Assembly: GCA_025917655.1 (NCBI GenBank)
Contig: CP084617.1
Location: forward strand, 1,729,676-1,793,675
From: Chlorella sorokiniana
Lineage: Eukaryota > Chlorophyta > Trebouxiophyceae > Chlorellales > Chlorellaceae
Direction: 5' to 3'
DNA length: 64,000 nucleotides
The position numbers and the translations under genes are program-made. The notes below the pieces were generated by a model. It saw only the letters and a program-made list of their open reading frames with translations. It was not told where the DNA came from and did not search any database. Shown here piece after piece: positions 10,601-21,000 of the stretch. Each line of letters begins with the position of its first letter. Position 1 is the stretch's first letter.

Positions 10601-12722
10601 CCTCGCCTCACCCAATTCAGGCTTGGGTGCACGCGCCGCCTCCTGCGCCTCGCCGCCGTCCGCCGCCTGCTCCGGCACCGCCTCCGCGCTGCTGCCGGCT
10701 GCGCTGCCGCCGTCAGAGCCTCCAGAGGCGCCGCCGCCGCTGGGGCCAGCCAGGGCTGCGTCACCCGAGGGGCCCGCCAGAGTGCCGTCTACCACGCTGG
10801 CGACGGGGCCCGTCCCAGCGGCGTCGGAGCTGCCGCCGCCCGATTCGAGTGGCACAAAAGAGCCGTCCAGGGTGGCGGGGTAGTAGGGCGAGCAGGTGGG
10901 GGCGGCTGCAGGGGCAGGCATTGACAGTGTGGCAGGAGAGAAGGGTCGGCTTCGGGCAGTGGTGGGGTGCACAGCAGGCAAACCAGCACAGGCGGCTGGG
11001 CAGACCGATGTTGCGGCAACAGAAGCGGCAGGCTCCCAAAGATCGCCACGACGCCCTGCCCCAGCACAAGCGGCTGCAGGTTGGCGCCAGCGATGCGCAT
11101 GGCAGCAGCGTGCCTCACCGCTTGGCCGCGGGTGAGCGTGAGCTGCCCGCTGCACTCCACGCCGCCGGCCACGTTGGCGGCTGGGTCCCAGGGGCAGTCC
11201 ACGGGGAGCACCACCCCTGCCGCAGCTGCGCTGGGGCTCAGGCACAGGCTAACCCACAGAAGCGACTTGGAGCTGCGGCAGCGGGGTGGGTGGGTATGTG
11301 GGCTCGCTTCATTGTTTGTTGTGTCAGATGGGCCGGGTCTTGAGCTGGCATGGTTGACGCATGAATCAGTGCTCATCGCTGCCAGCCTTGGCCAGCCTGC
11401 CGCACACAGCGGCGCGGCCACGCAGTTCCGGTGGCGGCACGCGGCAAGCAAGGAGCAAAGGGCAGCGGGCCGCAGCGCCACTCACGCTGAATCGCAAGAC
11501 ACCCAAGGCTGAACCCCCAGGCCTCTCTCAGCGCTGCGGTGAGCGCGTCGCGGTCCACAGCAGGCAGCTGCACCGCCGTGTTGGCCGCCAGCGCGGTCTG
11601 CAGCAGCAGCAAGCGGTGGGGAACGGGGCACGGCGACGTCGGCGCAACGCAAGCGGCGGCCTGTGCCGCAGCATGGCCGAGACCGCTCCACACCCCCAAC
11701 GTCACTCCTGTCTGCAGTCATACAACAGTCGAAAGCTGCACAGCAGACCCAGCGGCACGACATGAATGCTGCCGGGCGCACGTTTGCCGAGAAAAGGTTG
11801 AAGGAAGCCGCGAGAAAGGTGAAGTAGGCGGTGATGTTGAGCCCGCTGCACCGCCCCTGGTTGTTCCACACCGCCTCCCACACGCTTTCCACCTCACTCA
11901 GCACGCAGCCCAGCGCAGAGCGCACGTCCTGAAATCAAGGGGGCGGAAGGGGGAGCGGCGGCGGGCGTGATACGGGGCAGAAGGGGCGGCGTGGCTCGGT
12001 GGGTGCAGCGCACGCCGTGGCTGCCACGCTGGAAGGCGATGCCTGCCAGCCAGAGCAGCTGTTCCAATCCGCTAGGCTTGTGCAGGAAGCGGCAGTCTGC
12101 TGCCGACTGGTGCTGCTGGGGCGGGAGCGTTCGCAGGAGCGGCAGCGTGACGCACTGCTGGGATGGCGGCAGCATCAAAGCTGGGGCCTGAGCAGACCGC
12201 CAGGCCCAGGGTCGATGTCATGCTGGGTGCTAGGTCCCGCACAGTGAAGGCACCACTGCAACGCATCAAATCCCAAACGCGCGTTAGCGCAGCCTCACAA
12301 CACCTGATGAGGGGTGGTGGCTCATGGCGGGCAGCGGGACAGGTGTTTTATTGCCCTTGCTTTCAAAAGGCAAGGGAAGGAGGCAGTGTTATGCATATAC
12401 GCACTAGTCCAGCTTGTTTGCACATCCGTTGTTGGCGCAGGAGGGGTCAAACGGTGCGTTGGGCGCCCAGTCCCTGCAGGGGAGCGGCCGGCGGAAGAGC
12501 CCCTTCAGCTGGCTTCTTGGTGAGGCCCGCCGAGCCGACCGCCCCTGGCGGTCGCGCACTTCCCCGTGAGTCCATCGACGCCGAACAGCCCTGCCCGGAG
12601 GCCGGCAACACTCACTGTCTCAGCAAGAGCAAGTCGTAAGCTGCTGCCCCTGGGGTGCTCAGCAGCAACAGCGCCGCCGCCAAGAGCGCCAAACACGCAT
12701 ATCTCAGCATGTTACGGCGCAT
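4698..12722 (-). CDS. Receptor-like TKL/MAPKKK-type protein kinase with signal peptide and one TM helix
   Basis: Exon 1 (12722-12616) encodes a signal peptide beginning [20 protein letters not shown]. Ectodomain exons follow at roughly 12250-8090; pieces near 11930, 11600, 11270 and 9600 show beta-helix-like segments such as STLVLEG. One exon (about 8082-7107) carries a Ser/Pro stalk, a TM helix ([20 protein letters not shown]), an RRRRGR stop-transfer and a Ser/Asp-rich linker. Kinase exons are 6963-6775 (GEGAFGRV), 6607-6477 (VAVKVL lysine), 6198-6016, 5825-5715 ([12 protein letters not shown]), 5572-5516 (VADFNLSK, Asn in place of DFG Gly), 5335-5253 (WLAPEVL) and 4984-4698. The intron 5336-5515 has a GC donor. 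Three single-base corrections in C runs (near 4865, 5280 and 6580) are needed for a continuous kinase. The ectodomain exon map is incomplete, and two genes are not excluded. Confidence 0.7.
6203..6222. repeat. 20-bp poly-G (poly-C on the coding strand) before an acceptor
   Basis: An uninterrupted G20 run lies immediately upstream, on the minus strand, of the CACAG acceptor for the kinase exon 6198-6016. There it serves as an all-C polypyrimidine tract. Confidence 0.9.
8686..8838. repeat. 49-bp minisatellite of poly-C/(CA)n plus a repeated exon end
   Basis: The motif cctgaaacagcacag occurs at 8726 and 8775, and with one change (cctcaaacagcacag) at 8824: a period of exactly 49 bases. Poly-C and (CA)n runs fill the spacing. 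On the minus strand each unit is an exon-end-like CTGTGCTGTTTCAG followed by GTGTGTG, so the exon end and donor of the kinase ectodomain exon near 8870 have been copied into the intron. Confidence 0.85.
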
Positions 12723-13148
12723 GGCGTGGCTGCAAGCCCGCCAAACCTAGGGGCGCGCGTGTGCGACTGAGCACGCGTCTGAGCCGCAGTCCATTCGAGC
12801 GGGGTCAGCCGGCGAGATATCAGGTCATGTGCAGAAACCGGGGACACGCTGGCCGCCAAGTGCTGTCATGTTGGAAGGGAGGCATCGACAGGTCAGCGTG
12901 GCGGCGCAAGCGCACTCCACCCCCTGGCAGGATGGCGGCGCAATCATGGGGCTCAGGGGCTCAGCTTTGTGGTGACTGCTCCTCTCTGGCAGCGGCCCTA
13001 GATCCCTGTTCTTGGTTAAAGCAGCTCTCATTCCCACTAAAATCCATTCACAAAGATGTGCTGGAAGGAGTGCTGGCCACAGTGTTTTAAGGCGCGTGCC
13101 GCACTGCACAGTGGGGCCCCAGCTGGCAGCGCTCAGCCTGCCGAGGGC
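12723..13148. other. Spacer between receptor kinase start and TIM10 stop
   Basis: This probably holds the TIM10 3' UTR and the promoter of the receptor kinase, both transcribed leftwards. No coding exon or clear core promoter motif is visible. Confidence 0.35.
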
Positions 13149-14081
13149 TCAACGCATGCCACCCTGCGCGCCCAGCATCTGACCCACAATGCCCGTGACC
13201 TGCGCGCAGCAGGAGGTTGCAGCAAAGCGATCAGGTGGGAACAAGCCTTTGGCGCATGCACGGGGTGGCGCTACACCTTGAAGACCTCCATGACAGCCAG
13301 AACCGTCCTCAATCGCGCGGTGCCTCCACGCGCCCTCATGTAATTGATAAGGCAGCGGGATGTGCCTGTCTGCCACCTTGCTGCTGCCCTTCCCGGCGCT
13401 CAACAACCCTGCCCCACAAGCCGCCCGACAGATGTGCCGTTGGGGTCAAAACAAAGATTCCCAGCGCACGAGGTCCCACCTGCCAGTACTTGGAGGAGCA
13501 GCGATCGATGCAGCTGTTCTCCCCACGCTGAGGTCACCGTCCTTGTACCTGCAGCGATTAGCAATCAAGGGGTGGCGGGGGAGTGTGGGTGGGTGCTGGT
13601 GGGTGTCAGTGGGGAGGGGAGGGTGCGTAGTGGCTATCTAGTGGACATGCAGCCTGGAACGACATGTGTTGTGGGGGTAAACAGCAGCAGGGTAAGGGTC
13701 CAGTGGCGCGTGGTGGCGGCAGGGTTGGTCAAGTGGCTGTGTTGTGATGGGGCCTGGCACCGGCAAGGCACTGCAGTAACAGCCGACGCACCGCCTGTCT
13801 ATGCACTTCTCGTAGCAGGAGGTGACCATGCTGCAAGGGGGCAAAAGGACACATTGGCCCTGTCAAGAAAATAATTGCAGACCACCTGGCACCTGCAGCG
13901 CCGCTGCACGAAACAGGCCAGCGGCAGCAGCCCGCCCGCGCAGAGCAGCGACGGTGGCTGCCGCGCAGCAGCACTCGGCAGCTGCAGCTTACGCGTTGAA
14001 GAGCGACACGCGGTACTCCATTTCCTGCACCGCCATCAGCATGGCCGTATCCGGGTCAGGCTGACCTCCCTGCTGCGACAT
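13149..14081 (-). CDS. TIM10: TIM10, small Tim chaperone of the mitochondrial intermembrane space
   Basis: Tim9-Tim10 hexamers escort hydrophobic precursors across the intermembrane space. There are four exons on the minus strand: 14081-13993 (starts MSQQGGQPDPDTAMLMAVQE, then MEYRVSLFN, the Tim10 signature), 13830-13792 (MVTSCYEKCIDRR, first CX3C), 13548-13480 (YKDGDLSVG, then second CX3C in SCIDRC, SSKYWQ) and 13199-13149 (VTGIVGQMLGAQGGMR). Phases 2, 2 and 0 join exactly and give 82 residues, the usual family length, provided one G is added to a run of four in exon 3 (plus strand 13521-13524). As assembled, exon 3 frameshifts just before SCIDRC. Because the flanking sequence is so well conserved, I treat this as an assembly error rather than a pseudogene. 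Identification as TIM10 rather than TIM9 rests on the MEYRV/F-N and YWQ-V-G motifs. Confidence 0.9.
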
Positions 14082-15074
14082 GGCCGCCGACTACCGCCGC
14101 TCTTGACCTCTCCAGGCTTCCCTGGTAGTAGCTGGAGGCCGCAAGTGCCGGCTGTTCGCTAGAAATCCGCTCAGGAAGCTGGCTTGGCAGGCTGAAGCAA
14201 AAGACAGGACCCTGCAAGAAAGGGGCGATGGGGCGGGGTGAGAGCTGCCGCCAGCAGCCTGTCTGCCACTTCGGCTTGGGGTCTGCAGCAAGTCCCGCGC
14301 GATTGACCCTGGGCGCCGCTCGCGGTCTGATGGAATCGGTGTGGCACACCCAGGACGCTTCAACAACGCAGAGCTGCATGTTGATTGCTCACCCGCGCAA
14401 CTGAATGGGCCGGTCTTAGCCTAAACGTTGACAATTCCAATGCTTTTGCAGAAAGGGCACGGTAATGGGGCATAGCAAAAGCCGGTTTCATGTACAAGCA
14501 GGTACAACTAAAGTTGCTCAGACAACAGGACACAAATGAGCAGCAAGCTCATTGAAGATGAGAAATCACCAAATTGGCAGGATATCCCTGCAAGGAGCGG
14601 GTGGGATGTCTGCGGCAAGCTCATAACGTACGTGAACCGGCACCGCATACACGCCCGCCTCATGACCTCTCTCCCGGCACTGTTTGCACGTGAACTGATA
14701 TCCACTCCAAGAGCACGATCTCGTGGACATGGAAGTCAGTAATCATGTAAACTCTGTCAGATCTCTGCAGGTCCATGCATTCTTCGTTGGCGGCCTAGCA
14801 TGAGGACGGCATACGAGCGGCGGCAGCCTCCTTGGCATGATCAGGTTGCCTCTGCCTTCGAATGCGTTTGTTTCGCATTGATACTGCACTCTTGGGCTAA
14901 ACTTGCTGCGGGCAGCCCTCAAGCAGGGGCGTCTGGAACCCTGCCCCTCTGTTGCCAGCGGCCGGGGATCTTTTAAATCGCCTTGTTCTTCCACAGCGAT
15001 CCCAAAAGATCGTAGAACACCAGCAGCGGCTGCTGGGCGCGGCTGATCGCTCTCTTGGAACTGGTCTGTAGCCC
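14082..15074. other. Divergent promoter region of TIM10 and UBE4
   Basis: About 1 kb separates the TIM10 ATG (-) from the UBE4 ATG (+). The centre (14410-14760) is less GC-rich. It carries open frames on both strands near 14508-14742 that overlap each other and resemble no family, so I do not call a gene. Regulatory elements are likely here, but none can be named. Confidence 0.35.
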
Positions 15075-18000
15075 ATGGCCTCCGCTTTTGCCAAATATGA
15101 GGACAGCACTTTGCGCAAAGTGCTGGCGGTGACGTTGGATGCGGCCACGGCCGATGCCGCTGCCAGCCCGCCAGTGGTGCACCTGGCGGCACTTGCCGAG
15201 GTGCGCGTCCAGTGCAGCGCCTGCGCAGCCCACAGAGAACACTTTCATCAGTTGCAAACAACGCCAGCGCAGCTTTTGCATGAGCTTGTGCACCGGGTCA
15301 GGCCTGATGTGTGCCTCATTTATCGACTCCGCCTCCACATGCACCCGCGGTCGACTCCGGGTCCTCGCCGCTCTCAACCGCCGCCCGCTCCCTGCCCACC
15401 GCGTCCCCTGTTTGCAGGAGCTCGCTGCGGAGGCTGGCGACGGCGGTGCCGTCCCGCTGCTGCTTAGCCAGGCCAGCCTGGAGCGGGCGCTCATGGCGAG
15501 GCTGAGGTGAGGGGGCCGGCAGCCGCAGCCCGGACAGGGTGGCCAACTTAGGGCGCGGCGGGGGACGCCCACGGCTGGGACAGGTGGTTCAGAGGGAGCT
15601 GGGGGGCTGCGATCAGACAGAGGCACGCACCGCCGCCGCGCTGGCAGCCCAGCCTCAGCTTGCGCTGATTGCAAGCCGGCCCCTCCTGCTTGCAGCGACC
15701 CACCAACGGGATACCCACAGTGGCCGGTGCATTACCTCATGGGCTGCTATGCGCGGGCGGCAGGTGGGCTGAGCTGGCAGCACGCAGCCACGGGTTTCCA
15801 TGCGCGAGCTGCCGGGACGGTGCCAGCAGGAACCCAGCCGGGGCCCGGCTTCCTGCGGAGCCCAGATGCCTGTCGCCCAGCAGCGATCGGCAGGTGCCCG
15901 CTGATGCGGCCTGCCGCCATCGATCGCCCGCCCCCGCCCCCTGTGTTGGCCCGTTCCTGCCCTGTCCTGCCCTGTCCTGCCCTCCTGCCCGCTCCTGCCC
16001 TGCTGCCGCCAGCCTCCAGGCTGGCCAAGGTGCCTCCCGCCCACTCGCTCTGCTTCTTCCCTCGCTCATCCCCGCAGACGAGCAGCGCAACGTGGCCATG
16101 CTGCGTGACGAGGGCCAGCGGGGCGCGCTGGCCGCCACGCTGGCGCTCTGCCGCCAACTGGCCGTCTCCTACGCCGGCCTGACCCTGCTCATGGGCATGT
16201 TCCCGCAGGTGCGCGCCAGCTTCCAGCCTCCTGGCGCTGCTGCGCATATCCTCGACACGTTTTTCAGCTGGATGCACCCGGGTTCAACGGTTTCCCCTGC
16301 CTTGGCCTGTGCGGTGCCCGAGCCGCTGCCTGAGCTGCTCCCCGCTATTGACGCGCAACCCACTCCTCCCTCACTTGTCTGCCCATCCCGCTTTCACCCT
16401 CCCCCATGATGCTCATTCTACCCGTCTATCTCTGGACAAATGAGACGCACACACACACACATGCACGTACCTGCCCCCATCGCTGCAGCCGCAAGAGGCG
16501 GAGAAGCGCGGCGCGCTGCAGCTGCTGGATGCCCTGGACGCCGCCGCCGCCGCCTCCTCCTCCGCCCTGGGCTTCACGGGGCGGCTCCTCGCCCGCCGGC
16601 GGCTCCAGCGCAGGCGGCGGGCCGCCGGGCGGCGCCCCCATGCCGCCGGGGTTCCTTGAGGACTTTGGCGCGCGGTTTGAGGATGAAGGGCTGGCTGACC
16701 TGGCGGCGCCCATCGGTAAGTGGAAGTGGAAGGGCCGGCGGCAGCGCTCATTTCGGTTCGCGTGTGCACAGGCACGCGGGCCAGCCCGCTGCTCAGATGC
16801 CATCCATGGCTTGCCCCCGCTGCGCCCTGGCTGCCTGCCCGACAAGCGGTGCCCCTGTGCCCGCCCTTGCCTCCATGACGCCGCCCGCACAGCCACAGCC
16901 CCCTCCTTGCTCAGCCCGCGTGTCCTGCCACCTATCTAACCCCCTCGTGCTCCCGCCTCCTGCTCTGCCCGCAGTGGCGGAACTGATGCGGCGGGCCGGC
17001 GGCGTCTCGCTGCTGGGAGAGTTTGGCGGTGCGTGCTGGACGCTCCTGCAGGGCCCTGGCTTGGCGGCTGCCCCTGAGCTTGCCCCACCTCATTGCCACC
17101 CTTCCTTGCCGGCGTCCATCCTGGGTGGCTGCACTTTGGTCCTCTTTTCTGAGCCTGGGCTTCTGTTACCTGCCCTGCAGGCGCCATCGGCCTCTATGCG
17201 CGCCTTGCAGCATCGCCGCCTTTTGCCAAGGCCATCACGCAGCTGCCCGCTTGGCTGCCGGCGCAGCAGGTGGGGGCAGGGGAGCCAGGCTTGTTTGGCA
17301 GGGGAGCCCTGTTTTTTGTGGCTGGGGGACCCCTTGGGTGGTGAACCAGCTGGCGCCACAAGCTGGCCCCACCAGCTCTGGTGGGGAAGGGAGAGGGGGA
17401 GGGGCGACAGGAGCTGGTCAAGACGGCAGACTGCTGCTCACCAGCTTCCCGGCTGTGGACGACGGCTGAAAAGATGGAAGAGTGAAGCAGCAGACCGAAT
17501 TGTGGTGGTGGTGTCTTTAAAGCAGCACCTACTTCACTGCTGCCTCGCTGCCTGCCGCAGATGGCCGCACGCTGGAGCGCTTCAGTGTTCTGGGGCCCCT
17601 GTTTGGCATCAGCTGCACGCAGGATTTAGGTGTGTGCTTGCGTTGCGGAGCTGTTGTGCGCCTGCCAGGCATGACAGCTGCAACTGCCCAGCCCTCCGAT
17701 CTGCCTACCCACCCATCTACTTGGCACCCACGTGTTCTTTGCTTGCTGCTTCGCCCGACCGTGCAGCCACCGTGGGCGCTCCATCTCGCCGCCTGCCGGA
17801 CGTTGCGCAGCAATGCTTCAGCGGCGCAGGTGGGCACTGCGGGCGGGCGGCAGGGCAGGCGGCTGCTGCATGCAGTTTCTGGCTGGTTGCTTGCCTTCCA
17901 CGTACGCGCCTGTGGTTTGTTTGCAGCGAGTGCCAGACCCTGCCTGCCTCGGCTCCAGCCAATCGGCAGCATGGCATGTTGGTTCACCGCCCCGCACCTC

Positions 18001-21000
18001 CTATGACCCCATGCCGCCATGGGGACCGCCAGCAGCCACCACACCTCCGTTGTCACCATTGCCTACCCACTTTTCAACCTCCCACCCCTTGTCCCTCGCC
18101 GTCCCCATTGGCTGCCCATCCCTACATGTCATATGGCCCCCACCCACCCACCCACCCACCCACCCACCCACCGTGCTGCAGCCTCGCGGCGGCCCCAGGA
18201 CCTGAAGCAGAGCATGCAGAACCTGGCCCTGGCGGCCAAGCAGCTACGCGGCGGCCTGCACCAGCTGGTCAAGCAGCTGCTCAAGAAGGTGGGAAAAAGC
18301 TAGCGTTACTGTCGCAAGCAAGCATGTTCCCCCACCTTCTTGAGCAGGGGTACAGCCTGCTCCGTTGCCTACCTCCCCAGACAGGCAGCACGCGCCCTGC
18401 CTTGCACATGCACCGCTCCGAAGGGCATCCGGTACCGCTCCGTGTGGTACCGCTCCTGTACCGCTGTTCCGCAGGACACGCGGGAGGCGATGGTGGGCTG
18501 GCTGGCTGCCGCCCTCAACTCCAACCTGGAGCGCTGCAAGATGCGCCCGACCCTGCCCGCAGCGCCACCGATGGCTTCATGCTCAACCTGGCGGGGGTGA
18601 GCCGTGCTGGATCCATGCATGCGCTTGTGCCTGTTAGGAAATTTCAAAGTCTCTTGGCTGTAGCGGCGGATCGAGATCCAGCACAAGCCTTGCCCCACAC
18701 TGTGTACTGACCCTCACACCGCCCCTCACACACTGCGTCCGCTGTGCCCGCTGGCTCCCCGCTGCCCAGGTGCTGCTGAAGCTGAGCGAGCCCTTCCTGG
18801 ACCCTCTCAGCGGCAAGGCCTGGGGGCGGGTGGATGCACGGTGTGTGGTGGGAGGGGGTCCGGCGGGAAGTGGGATGGGATGCGTGGGCATGTGCCGGAT
18901 GCGCTTGCTGCAGCCACGGCAGCTGCAGCAGCGGCAGTGGCAGCAGGGACGCCCCAGCAGCCTGCCCCCTTGCGCTTGCGCTGCCCGTCAGCCAGTCAGC
19001 CTCCTTTCACGCCGCTTCGCTGCAGCCTCGCTCAAGCGCCCTGCTTGAGCAGTTCAATCATTGACACACCACAGACACCACAGCTCACAAGAATGCCCCC
19101 ACCCCCCATGTTCTCTACCCCCCGCATCCTCTCGTTCTGCTGCAGCTACGCGTGCGACCCCTCTGCCCGCCTGCTGCACAGCGCGGACGACACGCGCCTC
19201 AACGCCGAGTCTGAGGAGGTCAAGGCGTGGTTTGCGGCTGAGGGGCCGCCCCAAGAAGGCAAGCAGCAGCTCAGGCGCCCATGCATCTGCCTGCGACACG
19301 CCCTGCTGCTGCCTCTGCGGCTGCTGGCTGGCCTGCCGTGGTGCTGCCTGCGCCTGCCGCGTGATGTCCCCTGCTTGATGTCCCTCAACCATAACACTCC
19401 CCGGAACTGCTGTGCCGTGACACTGGTGTGCCACCGTACCGATGCTGTGCTGCACTGCTGTACCGCAGGATACTCCTTCATCTGCGAGTGCTTCTTCATG
19501 ACGGCGCGCGCCCTGCAGCTGGGCCTGGGCAAGGGTGGGCCCCCTCCTGCTCTGCTCTGGCGCCGCGCCCTGGCTGCCTGCTGCTGGCTCGCCTTGTCGC
19601 GCTGCGCCGCTGCTGCTGTTTCGGCCGATTCTGAGCCCTTGGTGTCAGGCATTGCTTGTTGGCACGCACACAGCGCCCAACCTGCCCCTCCCCACCACCC
19701 CACCACCCCACCACCCCCGCTGCCTTGGGGCTGCAGGCATCGACACCGCGCAGAATTTGGCTCGCACAGTGCGCAACTGGGAGCAGGACATTGAGGCCCT
19801 GCGCAGGTGGGGGGGAGCACAGTGGAGTATGTTTGTTGAAGGGGGAGAGGGGGTGCGATTTGATGGGGCAACCAGAGCAGTGCCGGGGGTCGCAGATTGG
19901 GCTCCCTACCGGCCTGGGCTGCGGTGTTGCAAGGCAGGTAGAACTCGACGGGTGCAGGCGGGCGCAAGCTGAGGACTTTTGAGGCACCTCCCCCTCCCTT
20001 GCTGCCCTGCCACCCATTGCAGGGGCCCGCTGGCGGCCGGGCCCCAGGCGCAGCTGGCTGAGGCTCGCCTGGACTGGCTCAAGTGCGCGGAGATGGCTCT
20101 GGAAGCATGCTTGCAGGTGGGGCAAGCATTGTGCATGCAGGCACTGCGTATGCATGTGTCTGTGTGTGCATGCTCGCCTGTGTGTAGCTACCGAGAATAG
20201 GGTGCCTGTCGGCCGTGTGCCTCAGGCAGGGAGGCATCCCCGCAGCCCCCCTGTGTACCCTCCCACACACGCTCAGCCGCACCGCCCCCCAGTTAAAAGG
20301 CCATGAACCCCCTCGCGCCGCCTCCCGCCGCTGCCGCCCGCACACCTCCAGCTCACCTCCAGTCATGTAGTATACGTTCTTGTATATATTGTCTATTCAT
20401 TGTTTTGTATTTATAATCGCTTGTTGCCCCCGCTGTTCCCTCTCACAGGACCCTGAGCTGCTGGGCGACGCCCTTGCCTTCCACCGCCTCTCCGCCGCCT
20501 ACATGCTTCGCCTGGCCTCTCCCGCGGCCGCCGCTGGCGGGCCCCCTCCCTGCCGCTGCCCCCCCCCCGCCAAAGAGTTCTGCGTGCTGCCGGTGGGCGG
20601 GTGGATTGCATGGGCCGCGCGAGAGAGGGGCCGGTGGCTTTTGCATGTTGCTGTGCAATGCTGATGAAGGAGCGGATTTCGCTGACGCTGGCTCCGGGCT
20701 TGTTGCGGCAACGCGTGGCGTATGGAAGGACGCATTGGCACGTCCCTGACTGCGCCTGTGGCTGCTTATGCGGTTGTCACACCGCCACTTGTGACTGTTG
20801 CTTCCTTGTCTGGTCATCTCCTGCAGGAGTACTTTGTGGAAGATCTCGCGGAGCTCCTACTTTTTGTTGGACATGTCAGGTGCGGGCTGGCTGGATTTGT
20901 CTGGCTGCGCATGCGCTGGCATCGATGCCTGACCACCAGCGCGAACGTTGCCACCTGAAGCCTATTCCGCCGTTCTATTGCCGCTGCGGACCTCGGCGGC

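Noticed and set aside
13271-13340. A minus-strand mini-exon reading MRARGGTARLRTVLAVMEVF with a stop, looking like a gene end
   Set aside because: It lies inside the TIM10 intron between exons 13199 and 13480, whose phases and motifs are fully accounted for. It is probably chance in GC-rich DNA.
14508-14742. Overlapping ORFs of 65 and 68 codons on both strands in the TIM10/UBE4 spacer
   Set aside because: They are mutually exclusive, have no family resemblance or splice context, and lie in a likely promoter region.
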